Part shown: positions 23,614 through 31,954 of the stretch, piece after piece
Layout of the letters: each line of letters opens with the position of its first letter
How positions within the stretch are numbered: position 1 is the stretch's first letter
NCBI RefSeq assembly: GCF_900683735.1
Contig: NZ_LR215979.1
Coordinates: 1,550,001 to 1,614,000 of the forward strand
Direction of reading: 5' to 3'
Length of the DNA: 64,000 bases
Source of the DNA: Fusobacterium ulcerans ATCC 49185
GTDB taxonomy: Bacteria > Fusobacteriota > Fusobacteriia > Fusobacteriales > Fusobacteriaceae
Made by a program: the position numbers and the translations under genes
The notes under the pieces: generated by a model
What the model saw: the letters and a program-made list of their open reading frames with translations, nothing else
What the model was told of the DNA's origin: nothing
Databases searched by the model: none

Positions 23614-25814
23614 TATTTATACTCCTTTAAAATACTGGATAATTGATTTCTCAACTGCTCTTTTTCATTCTGACTCATTGTCAAAGACGATTTTCCATAT
23701 AGATTTTCCAATTTTAATATAGAATTAAAAAGACTGTAATTTTTTATTGTATTTTCTAAAGATTGAGATAGTGCATTATTTTGAGCATCTAAAAAATCTG
23801 TAATAGTTATACTTCCATTTGAATAAAGATTTTTTACTATCTTCATATTTTTAGCTGCTGCTTCTGCTGCCTGCTTGGAAGCATAAGTTTGTATATAGTT
23901 AGTGAGAAATTCATTGAAAGATTGAGATACTGCTTGTGACAATTGAGATTCTGTCATCTTTTTGCTGTAATTTAATGACTCTATCTCACTTTGAAGAGAT
24001 TTTCTCTTATAATGAATCTCACCACCAGAAATGAGAGGAAGAGTTATTTTAATTCCAGCCTGCCAGTACTCATCTTCTCCATTAGGTGGATAATTTCTAT
24101 TTTTCCCCCATGGTTCTATCATGTTATCTTTGTTATATTGAGCAAAGGCTTCTATAGTAGGAATTACTCTCTCTCTTCCTGCTGCTGAATATTCTCTTTT
24201 CTTTCCTTTTATCTCATTTTCTATGATATTCAGATTATTTGAATTTTTTAATGCTCCCTCAAAAAGAAACTGTTCAATAGCATCATTTTTTTCACTGTTT
24301 ACAAAAAAGCTACTAAAATTTCTATTAAATACAAAATATCTTGATATATTTTCCAACTCCTCAAAACTATATTGTTGATTTTTAGGTAAATCAAGATAAG
24401 TATTTAATTGAATAGTTGATTGCTTTATCTGATTTTTTACTGAAACAATATTTGAATAAGCTTCAGAAACACTTGATTCCAATCTGTAGATATCCTGTAC
24501 TCCCCCTGCTCCTACTTTATAATTTATATTTGCTATTTTCAGACTTTCTTTAAGGAGATCATAGTTGCTCTCCTGTATTTTCAACTGTGCATTTAATTGC
24601 AGAATATTCAGATAGGTAGAAGACACATAATAGATAACATCCAATTTCTGCTGTTCCAAGTTTGATCTTTTACTTTCCATAGCTAATTTTGAAAGATATA
24701 CATTTGTATTCAACTGCTCGCTATAAATCACTTGAGATAGCTGCAAATATGATTTTGCTGAGTTCTGTTGAGCCTTATTAAATACAACATCATTACTCTT
24801 TTTATCTAGGAATGTCCCATCTATATTTGCTGATAACTGAGGTAATCTATATGAATTGCTAACATTTACATCATATTTGCTTGTAGTTAAATCCTGATTC
24901 TTTTTCAGAATTTCAAGATTGTTTTTCAATCCAATTTCTACAGCACTTTTTAAATCTAATTTCTTTAATTCCACTTTCTTTTTATTTATAACAGAAACTT
25001 CCTGTATTACACTTAAAGGAAGGCTATATCCTATTTGAATTCCAACATCTTCATTGTAAAATAGTTCTCCCTCTGGAGAAGTTATTTTTTCTATCTTATT
25101 GATTCCCTCTCCTGTTTTGAAATAAATATAATTAAGTACAGAAGCTTTAATTCTCTTTCCAAGTTCGTCATTCATGTCATATCCAATAAAAGCATACTTA
25201 TCTAAAGACTTTTCATAGTCAGCAAGGAAAGTCGGAATATCCTCTCTTTCAGATTTCTCTAAAAATTCCCTACTTGCCTTTTGAATATTTATTTTGATAA
25301 AATTATTTTGATATTTTTCTTCAAGTTTTTTCATATCATTATCAGATAGATTAGATACAGCTATGTTTATTTCAGAAACTCCTGGTATTTCCTTTATTAT
25401 TCCTATTCCTTTATCCAGATTTAATTCTCCATATATATAGCTCACATTTTTAGGTACAACTTTTTGACTTTTCTCAAAATTCAATGGAAAAAAATACAGT
25501 TTATTTCTATTCAGCACTTTATAATTTTCAAGCTTTGAACTACTGAATATAAAAATAGAATCAAGCTCCTTATTCTTGCCCATTTCTTTTAATGCCTGTT
25601 CCAAATTATTCTTACCAAGATAATCTACCTTGGATATTTTAGGAATATATCCAGTCTTCGAAAAATTTTTAGCCAGCTCTTTCTGCAAGACTTCCACTGT
25701 ATTTCTAGAAAAATTTGAATTGCTGTCAAATATAATACCAACATTCAAATCTTTTGCAAAAATGCACAAATTCCAGAGAAATACTCCAAATAAGATTAAA
25801 ATCTTCTTTTTCAT
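23613..25814 (-). CDS. TolC-type outer membrane efflux protein with large N-terminal periplasmic-binding-like extension
   Basis: 733 residues, far longer than ordinary TolC proteins (about 420-500). After a signal peptide (LILFGVFLWNLCIFAK) comes a 250-residue segment with alternating strands and helices: LNVGIIFDSNSNFSRNTVEVL, LDSIFIFSSSKLENYKV, SEINIAVSNLSDNDMKKLEE, and DIPTFLADYEKSLDKYAFIGY. This looks like a type-I periplasmic-binding fold of the ABC_sub_bind kind (inference). From about residue 285 (LKSAVEIGLKNNLEILKKN) two OEP repeats follow, including SSTYLNILQLNAQLKIQE and the NGSITITDFLDAQNNALSQSLE end. First gene of the operon, so it is fused at the level of the gene, not by read-through. 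Confidence 0.9.
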   Translation of the reverse strand: MKKKILILFGVFLWNLCIFAKDLNVGIIFDSNSNFSRNTVEVLQKELAKNFSKTGYIPKISKVDYLGKNNLEQALKEMGKNKELDSIFIFSSSKLENYKVLNRNKLYFFPLNFEKSQKVVPKNVSYIYGELNLDKGIGIIKEIPGVSEINIAVSNLSDNDMKKLEEKYQNNFIKINIQKASREFLEKSEREDIPTFLADYEKSLDKYAFIGYDMNDELGKRIKASVLNYIYFKTGEGINKIEKITSPEGELFYNEDVGIQIGYSLPLSVIQEVSVINKKKVELKKLDLKSAVEIGLKNNLEILKKNQDLTTSKYDVNVSNSYRLPQLSANIDGTFLDKKSNDVVFNKAQQNSAKSYLQLSQVIYSEQLNTNVYLSKLAMESKRSNLEQQKLDVIYYVSSTYLNILQLNAQLKIQESNYDLLKESLKIANINYKVGAGGVQDIYRLESSVSEAYSNIVSVKNQIKQSTIQLNTYLDLPKNQQYSFEELENISRYFVFNRNFSSFFVNSEKNDAIEQFLFEGALKNSNNLNIIENEIKGKKREYSAAGRERVIPTIEAFAQYNKDNMIEPWGKNRNYPPNGEDEYWQAGIKITLPLISGGEIHYKRKSLQSEIESLNYSKKMTESQLSQAVSQSFNEFLTNYIQTYASKQAAEAAAKNMKIVKNLYSNGSITITDFLDAQNNALSQSLENTIKNYSLFNSILKLENLYGKSSLTMSQNEKEQLRNQLSSILKEYK

Positions 25815-26284
25815 AAAAAATTTTTACCTCCATTATTTAAATTTTATTTTTTTATCAATTCAAAAATAGTTATCAAATACCCTGATTTTATTTTCTGTTT
25901 TTATTTTACTTACAACATCTTTTCATTGTGAACAAACAGGGATTGATATTTAGGTCATTAGAAATAAAAAAAACTTTCCTTTTTTATTTTTTAGATTTTA
26001 TCTTTTTACAATAAAAAAAGAAGCCATTTTTACAATAGCTTCTCTTTTTTCTAAACTATATTTTTTCTCAGAAGTAAGAATGTAGTTTCTGGAGTAAACA
26101 CATTCATATAAGTCATTTTATTTTGTTCATTTTTTCACAAAATAAACATTTAATTAACAACTTGAGTAAATAATACTACATTTAACGTGGTATTACAAGC
26201 TTTTTCTTTCACTCAAATTTTTCTTTAATCGGTTTCTTTCTTTAAACTAAATAATTTCTCTCTAAAATTTTTTTGTTTGTCTAT
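25815..26284. other. Intergenic region upstream of the RND operon
   Basis: No credible gene. The only clear element is the hairpin at 26019-26043. A TTGATA near 25870-25875 on the minus strand could be part of the RND promoter, but no good -10 box follows at the right distance. Confidence 0.4.
26012..26050. terminator. Hairpin with A and T runs
   Basis: AGAAGC (26019-26024) pairs with GCTTCT (26038-26043), with A7 before and CTTTTTT after. On the minus strand it could end transcripts from the 26.5-kb genes. Confidence 0.6.
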
Positions 26285-26496
26285 TTAATTTCTTCCTAAA
26301 GATAAAGATAACTCCAAGCCATTCTCTTCCAGCAGTTTTTTGTCTGACAATATATTTTCTATTTTTCCATCTTTTATTATCTTTCCCCTTTAATATGAAA
26401 ATTCCTCTGTCACAAGGATCAATATCTGCAGAAGACTCATCAAGCAATATCATCTCTGACTCTATTGAAAGAATGGTACAAGCTTTTTCTGTCTAG
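26285..26496 (-). pseudogene. Remnant of an ECF/CbiO-type ABC ATPase
   Basis: In one minus frame TEKACTILSIESEMILLDE then SSADIDPCDRGIFI is preserved, the segment between signature motif and D-loop of cobalt/ECF-type ATPases, including the Walker B LLDE. About 60 bases later a second frame reads IIKDGKIENILSDKKLLEEN then GLELSLSLGRN and stops at 26285, the usual C-terminal tail of these ATPases. The Walker A half is gone, the switch-region histidine part is deleted and the frame has shifted. A stop codon lies directly before the first piece. The 63-residue frame at 26262-26453 is an artefact of this decay. Confidence 0.65.
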
Positions 26497-26507
26497 ATGA
26501 ATATTAC

Positions 26508-26954
26508 TTAAAAACTCCATAAATTCATTTCAAGACGTTTTCTCATAGTAAAAGCTGTAACAAGCATAAGAAAAACTCCTCCAATAAGCATTATTCCCCC
26601 ATATGACAAACTTGTCATCTCCATTCCTAAGCTTTTTAATAGAGGCATAGGATCACTTTGAAAACTCATAAATAATCCATTATCTATATTTTTTGCATAT
26701 CCAACAATAAATATCAAATCTCTCAAAGCTAATAATCCTGTAATAGCTGAAAATATCCTTACAATAATTATATATTCCTTATAGAAAAGATAACATAACA
26801 GCACTCCCAATAGAACTAAAATTATTCCATTTAATTCTCTTGCATTCATTGAATAGAAATTTATTTTTTCTAATGATGGAACTTTTACTAAAGGACAGAA
26901 TGTAGCTAATGCTATCATAACTGCTCCTAACATCCCTATAATTTTTCTTTCCAC
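26508..26954 (-). CDS. Small four-helix membrane protein of unknown function
   Basis: 148 residues starting with GTG, 7 bases after GGGGAG. Four hydrophobic segments: residues 5-22, 41-60, 64-86 and about 118-138. The loop after TM1 contains PLVKVPSLEKINFYSMNARELNGI. Not recognised as a named family; the pattern recalls small DoxX- or DUF-type membrane proteins but no diagnostic motif is visible. It sits next to the decayed ECF ATPase, with which it may once have been linked (inference). Confidence 0.6.
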   Translation of the reverse strand: MERKIIGMLGAVMIALATFCPLVKVPSLEKINFYSMNARELNGIILVLLGVLLCYLFYKEYIIIVRIFSAITGLLALRDLIFIVGYAKNIDNGLFMSFQSDPMPLLKSLGMEMTSLSYGGIMLIGGVFLMLVTAFTMRKRLEMNLWSF

Positions 26955-27293
26955 AAAATCACTCCCCTGTTTTGTTTTTTATATATACATGTATATTACC
27001 TCACATTCTAAAAAAAATCAATATTCTTATGCAAAGAAAAACTTTTTTAGAAGTCATTTAAGTTCTATAATCCAATTTTTCTTCCTTACTATTTTTTTAA
27101 AAAAATATTATTATTTATATCTTTTTAATATTGGAGTGAAAAGTTTTCTATAGTTTAAATTAATTTTTATATAGAAGAGAACTTTTTTCTTTATTATTTA
27201 TATCTATAAAATTTTAATTTTTCCATCCTTTATAGAAAATATCACAAAAAATTATCTTAAGAGAATTATCTGAAAAATATTTCAGCAAAAATA
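26955..27293. other. Intergenic region with an inverted repeat
   Basis: No gene seen. AAAAGTTTTCTATA at 27139-27152 can pair with TATAGAA...AACTTTT at 27170-27187, followed by a T run on the plus strand; it looks like a terminator but no plus-strand gene precedes it. Confidence 0.4.
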
Positions 27294-27330
27294 AAAGAAC
27301 ACCAGAATTTCTTCCAATGTTCTTTCTTTT
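27294..27330 (-). terminator. Terminator after the 172-residue secreted protein gene
   Basis: AAAGAAC and GTTCTTT around an 18-base loop, with A/T runs on both sides, 14 bases beyond the stop codon. Confidence 0.65.
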
Positions 27331-27343
27331 ATCTAATATACTT

Positions 27344-27862
27344 TTACTTAATTACCTCTTCATTTATTTTTATTTCACTTTCATATATTTTTATTATTCC
27401 TGGTTTTCCATCAATAGGAAATCTAAAAGTACTTTTTATTGCTGCTTTTCCTGGTATGTTGATATCTCCAAATGGACCAGAAGAAAAAACTGCAAATCCA
27501 TCAGTATCTAAAAGTTGTAATGATTTTTGCTCATGAAGATTAGTTAATCTTATCATTTGTTCAGTATCATTTTTTAATCCAACAGTTACCTTGTATTCTG
27601 TTTCATCTTTTGTTACTGACAATACAGAACTCTTTATATATTTTTCAAAAGCTTCCTTATCATAAATTATTACAGCTTCATCTAAGCTTCCACCTTCTTT
27701 TCTTCCTGTATCCACTCCATCTTTTACCCCTTTCAAGATATTTTTTCCAGTAGATACTGCTCCTGATACTACAGATGACACTGCATCAGTCACAGAAGAT
27801 TTTTCCTCTGAATAAGATACAATACATATTAATAATCCTAAAACTAAAACCAATTTTTTCAT
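27344..27862 (-). CDS. Secreted protein of unknown function
   Basis: 172 residues with a typical signal peptide (KLVLVLGLLICIVSYS, cut near residue 18). The mature N-terminus is a low-complexity amphipathic stretch rich in Ser, Val and Gly (VTDAVSSVVSGAVSTGKNIL), then GVDTGRKEGGSLDE. The C-terminal 110 residues look like a single beta-sandwich: YKVTVGLKNDTEQMIRLTNL, LLDTDGFAV, GKAAIKSTFRFPIDG, IIKIYESEIKI. The second part recalls DUF4352-type or telomeric-repeat-like immunoglobulin folds but no family is certain. Ribosome site GGGAGGAAG precedes ATG. Probably periplasmic. Confidence 0.7.
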   Translation of the reverse strand: MKKLVLVLGLLICIVSYSEEKSSVTDAVSSVVSGAVSTGKNILKGVKDGVDTGRKEGGSLDEAVIIYDKEAFEKYIKSSVLSVTKDETEYKVTVGLKNDTEQMIRLTNLHEQKSLQLLDTDGFAVFSSGPFGDINIPGKAAIKSTFRFPIDGKPGIIKIYESEIKINEEVIK

Positions 27863-28070
27863 TTCTTCCTCCCAAATCTACATTGTTTCAAATTTTAATT
27901 CTTAACTTCTTATATCATATTTATTCTTTTATTTCAATGAATATTATATTTTTGAAGATCATTACAGTTAATCTTTCCAATCTTTAAGAAGGTTTATTGA
28001 TAAAAAATTATATATAGAAAATCAGGTGGAAATTAATCTTCCTGACAATTATTTTATATTATTGTATTTT

Positions 28071-28133
28071 TTAAAAATTAAATTTATATCCAAAAGTTAA
28101 AGTTATTATAGGATAATCTAAATATTTTTTACT
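28071..28133 (-). pseudogene. C-terminal scrap of an outer-membrane beta-barrel protein
   Basis: A minus-strand frame reads YLDYPIITLTFGYKFNF followed by a stop: an amphipathic last strand ending in Phe, the signal recognised by the outer-membrane insertion machinery. Just upstream the neighbouring frame reads AGSTRVKN, so the frame has also shifted. Nothing more of the barrel remains. Confidence 0.4.
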
Positions 28134-28154
28134 CTAGTTGAGCCAGCAGAAAAA

Positions 28155-28955
28155 CTAATTTATATCATATTTCATAAAATTATTTTTAGCCATTGTAGTT
28201 CTTATCTTTCTGATATATTCCTCTCCCTCTTCTGAATATTTTATTAATCCATAAGCTATTTCAGGAGCTGGTTTTTCATTATTTATTGATTCTCTGACTT
28301 TTTTATAAGCATCATTTCTGGAAATAGTTAACACTATATCTGCTACTGAGTCCTTTATTGTATCATATTTTTTTAAATGAGGTACAAATCCATTATCCCT
28401 TACTCCTTTGGCTGCCATTCTTGGTTCATTAGGATTACTTGACCACATACCAAATATATTATTTCCCTCTCTGAAGAATCTTGATGTTCCCCAAGCACTT
28501 TCCAATGCTCCTTGAGTCAAAATAAGAGAAGCTGGATATATTATCATCTTTGATTCTAATTCCTGCCAGTTGCCATATTTTACTTTATATCTACTGAAAA
28601 TGTTCTCACTATATTCTTTCTCTTCTTCAGTAAGCTCAGGTTTCTCCTTCAGCTTTTTTATTATCTCTTTATCATTTCTTATTTCTTCATGAACAACAGT
28701 TATCGCTGGAAGAAGAAGCTGTACAAAAGCATCCTTTCTCTCTTCTGAGGAAAGCTCTCTTAAATCTAAATCAGAATTAGAATAAACATACAATCCTTCA
28801 TTATCTCTCTCTTCATACAATTCAGCTACATCATTTACTTCAATCTTTTTATACTCTACTTTTTTCAGAATATTATCATCAACTTTTTTATCACTATATT
28901 TAAATAGTATAGCCATAATAAACAATCCTAAAAACAAATATTTTTTAATCTTCAT
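28155..28955 (-). CDS. Bax-like glucosaminidase-domain protein
   Basis: 266 residues from ATG 28955, which follows AAGGAAG; nine more codons upstream have no ribosome site. The N-terminus (KKYLFLGLFIMAILF) is a signal anchor. Residues about 130-255 are the GH73-like glucosaminidase domain of Bax/FlgJ type: PASLILTQGALESAWGTSRFFREGNNIFGMWS has the catalytic Glu after the Q-A-L-E pattern, followed by RMAAKGVRDNGFVPHLKKYDTIKDSVADI. Expected role: cleaving peptidoglycan glycan strands in the periplasm. Between them the helical LPAITVVHEEIRNDKEI segment is typical of Bax. Confidence 0.87.
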   Translation of the reverse strand: MKIKKYLFLGLFIMAILFKYSDKKVDDNILKKVEYKKIEVNDVAELYEERDNEGLYVYSNSDLDLRELSSEERKDAFVQLLLPAITVVHEEIRNDKEIIKKLKEKPELTEEEKEYSENIFSRYKVKYGNWQELESKMIIYPASLILTQGALESAWGTSRFFREGNNIFGMWSSNPNEPRMAAKGVRDNGFVPHLKKYDTIKDSVADIVLTISRNDAYKKVRESINNEKPAPEIAYGLIKYSEEGEEYIRKIRTTMAKNNFMKYDIN

Positions 28956-29033
28956 CAACACTTCCTTTCTATTGTCAAACATTATAAAAATTATTTGGTA
29001 TAGTATACTTGATTTTTCAAAAAAAGTAAATAA

Positions 29034-30887
29034 TTATTTTTTTCTTGAAGTTCTTGCATAGCTTTTTTTTCCATCATACTGAAGAATACTCTCTTCTCCA
29101 GTTACTCTAGAAACTACTTTTAAGTCATGAAGATAATATGTTTTTGTATTTAATTTTGAAACAGTAACATTTTTATCTCCTGCTAATTCAGGAAGAAAAA
29201 CTTCCTGGTATTTTCCATTTATTACTATTATTCCCATCACTGCTTTTTTCCCACTCTTGTTTTCTAAAGTTACTAAGTAGTCCTTTTCTCCATCTCTATT
29301 TAAATCTACTTTTGAATATTCTATCTTAGCCTTCTCTTTTGTTGATAATATTTCCTTCAATGCAAGATAATTTTTTTCCAGATACTGCCCTCTTGAATAA
29401 ATCTCAACCAACATATCATCAGTTGAAATATCCATTTTATCATTAAATACATCCTTCTTCAAAACTTCATTTATATAATCCCATCTATTCAATTTTTCAA
29501 TTGAATAGACTACTTTAGTATTAGGAAGATAGTGAACCAGATAATCTGTATTTTTTTCAAGTTTTAAATTTCTTGATAAAGCTATAGGACAAACTAGAAA
29601 GAAATTCTTTCCTGCTCTCCACCCTTGATGTGGATATTCCACACCAGTAAGAGATTTTGTAAACTGGCTGTACTTTCCAGTATAATATATTCCTTCCATT
29701 CTTCTATAAGATTTTCCCAATTGAAGAGTTCCATAATATTCAGCACTCTTTCCTGATTTGTATATTTTCAGATCTTTTCTATTTCTTGAAATTATATCAA
29801 ATATTTCTTCTGTACCTAACAGAGCAATGCTGAAACCAATTGAGAATACTACACTTATTATTCCCAAAATAGCTAAGGCAAAAATACTTTGTCCATTAAA
29901 TCCAAGTTTCTCTGATTGATTATCCTTCTTTGCAATTTTGATTAACTTCCTAAACCATTTTATATTACCAATAAGAACTCCTATCGATCCAAGAATAAGT
30001 CCTCCTGCTAAAGCCCCGTTACAGATAATAGTAGGATATAATATTGATTCCACATAACCTACTTTTGAGCTTTTAAAAAATCCAGGTACAATATTAGGCA
30101 GTTTCATTATTCCAAGCATTATTGCAAAAAAAGCCATCAGATAAAGTATCGGAGCTAAAATTAGAAGCATTCTACCTTTAAAACCTAGTTTTGGGCTGTC
30201 AGTTGTTTTGTTTTTTTCATAATGTCCATTTATTTCATAACCATCACTTTCTTCTTCCTCATCTTCGTCCTCTATATATCCAGCCTCTTTATCATAATAA
30301 TCTCCATCTATATAATAATTTAAAAGTGATGGAAGATTTTTCATAATGCTGTAATCCTCTATCAGTTCATTGTCTTCAAAGTCTGCCTCTTCAAGTTTAT
30401 TCAAATATTCCATTGGTGATATATCTCTCACACTTGTTCCCTCTAAAGATAAATATTTAAGTGATGGAAGATTTCTTAAAAATCCAATATCCTTTACACT
30501 TGTTCCTGCTAAAATCAAATCCGTTAATTTAGGCATTCCTTTCAAAAAATAAAAATCATCTATCTCTGTATCATAAAAATCTAATTCTTCTAAATTTTGA
30601 AAATAATTAATAGGCATATAAAAAGATTTACACTTAGAAAGCATTAATGATTTTAACTTTCCACATTTATATATAACATCTAAATCATTTATCTCATAAG
30701 TTCCATCATATTTATCTATATATAAATCTTCTAAATTAGGCAGCATCTCTAAATCTTTTAATGAAATACTGTCTTCAGTAACCCAAATAGTTAAACTTTT
30801 TATATTGTTTAAGGATCTTTCATTTATAAAAAATGAAACTTTTTTCCTACATGCTTTTTTGATATCTTTTTCAATAAATTTTGTCAT
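29034..30887 (-). CDS. Leucine-rich-repeat membrane protein with external C-terminal domain
   Basis: 617 residues from ATG 30887, after GGGGGAG. No signal peptide: residues 1-205 are cytoplasmic-looking LRRs of about 22 residues (LEMLPNLEDLYID, YFQNLEELDFYDTEIDDFYFL, LPSLKYLSLEGTSVRDISPM). An acidic linker DEDEEEESD follows. Three or four hydrophobic segments fall at about 237-257, 280-305 and 335-360. The last 240 residues have no helix and carry a calcium-loop-like DLNRDGEKDY motif. No family match for the whole architecture is known to me. If the first part is inside and the tail outside, the protein joins internal recognition to an external domain (inference). Confidence 0.75.
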   Translation of the reverse strand: MTKFIEKDIKKACRKKVSFFINERSLNNIKSLTIWVTEDSISLKDLEMLPNLEDLYIDKYDGTYEINDLDVIYKCGKLKSLMLSKCKSFYMPINYFQNLEELDFYDTEIDDFYFLKGMPKLTDLILAGTSVKDIGFLRNLPSLKYLSLEGTSVRDISPMEYLNKLEEADFEDNELIEDYSIMKNLPSLLNYYIDGDYYDKEAGYIEDEDEEEESDGYEINGHYEKNKTTDSPKLGFKGRMLLILAPILYLMAFFAIMLGIMKLPNIVPGFFKSSKVGYVESILYPTIICNGALAGGLILGSIGVLIGNIKWFRKLIKIAKKDNQSEKLGFNGQSIFALAILGIISVVFSIGFSIALLGTEEIFDIISRNRKDLKIYKSGKSAEYYGTLQLGKSYRRMEGIYYTGKYSQFTKSLTGVEYPHQGWRAGKNFFLVCPIALSRNLKLEKNTDYLVHYLPNTKVVYSIEKLNRWDYINEVLKKDVFNDKMDISTDDMLVEIYSRGQYLEKNYLALKEILSTKEKAKIEYSKVDLNRDGEKDYLVTLENKSGKKAVMGIIVINGKYQEVFLPELAGDKNVTVSKLNTKTYYLHDLKVVSRVTGEESILQYDGKKSYARTSRKK

Positions 30888-31144
30888 AATCTCCCCCAAC
30901 AATTAAAAATTTCTAATTCCCTTATATCATATTTTATATACTTTTTCAATTAAGTTTTCTCTTTCCTCTCTAGCTCTCATGCTATATATTCCATTTTAAA
31001 GGCACTGTCTCTCCAGATATAAATATTTTTTATTTTCTATGGAAAAAGGAATCCTGTCAACATACCGAATAATATAATATAAGAAAATATAAATAAAAAA
31101 TATGTTTTCTATAATTTAGTGAAAAATCACAGGAGATGATATAT

Positions 31145-31855
31145 ATGATAAGAAGATTACCAGTAGAAAAAATGGGGGAATCTAATCTTGGTTGGTTGAG
31201 AAGTAAATTTCACTTCTCTTTTGCAGAATATTTTAATGAAAATAATATAAACTTTGGTGTACTAAGAGTAATTAATGATGACCACATTTCAGCAGGTACA
31301 GGTTTTGATACTCACCCTCACAGAGATATGGAAATAATTACTTATGTAGTTCATGGATATCTTACTCATAAAGACAGTATGGGAAATGAATCTACACTTT
31401 CAAGAGGACAGGTACAGTACATGAGTGCTGGAACTGGAGTTAGACATTCTGAGTACAATAATCATTCTGAAGAACTTAGATTGCTTCAAATATGGGTACT
31501 TCCTGATAGAAAAGGACATACTCCTAACTATGGAGAATATAAATTTGGATGGGATGAAAGAAAAAATAAATTTTTACATTTTGTTTCAAGTAAATCTGGA
31601 GATGCTCCAATAAAAATTAATCAAGATATTAATTTCTATGCCTTGGAACTTGATGATGGAAAAGAGGAAAAATTTGAAGTAAAACCTAAAAGACAGGCTT
31701 ATGTTGTACAGATAGAGGGTAAATCTTCAATAAATGGTTTGGAACTCAACACAAAAGATGGGCTGGAAACTATTGGAGAAAGCTTGAAAATAAAAGCTCT
31801 TGGAAAATCTCATATACTTATTATTGAAATGCAGGAGAGAGAAGATTTAAAATAA
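31145..31855 (+). CDS. Pirin-family bicupin protein
   Basis: 236 residues from ATG 31145, 9 bases after AGGAG; an ATG three codons earlier overlaps that site. Pirin/YhhW type: the metal ligands are visible in FDTHPHRDMEI (two His) and GVRHSEYN (His and Glu), inside the first cupin, with LLQIWVLPDRKGHTPNYGEYKF linking to the second. E. coli YhhW degrades quercetin; other pirins interact with metabolic enzymes such as PFOR, so the physiological role here stays open. Cytoplasmic, monogenic. Confidence 0.92.
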   Translation: MIRRLPVEKMGESNLGWLRSKFHFSFAEYFNENNINFGVLRVINDDHISAGTGFDTHPHRDMEIITYVVHGYLTHKDSMGNESTLSRGQVQYMSAGTGVRHSEYNNHSEELRLLQIWVLPDRKGHTPNYGEYKFGWDERKNKFLHFVSSKSGDAPIKINQDINFYALELDDGKEEKFEVKPKRQAYVVQIEGKSSINGLELNTKDGLETIGESLKIKALGKSHILIIEMQEREDLK

Positions 31856-31870
31856 TATATTCCTTATTTG

Positions 31871-31897
31871 AAGGCAGTTGAAAGACTGCCTTTTTTG
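31871..31897 (+). terminator. Intrinsic terminator of the pirin gene
   Basis: AAGGCAGT and ACTGCCTT with a six-base loop, then T6. Confidence 0.9.
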
Positions 31898-31954
31898 ATG
31901 TATAATGATATTTAAGATTTATTGATCATCATATTTACAAAGGGGGAGGATTTG

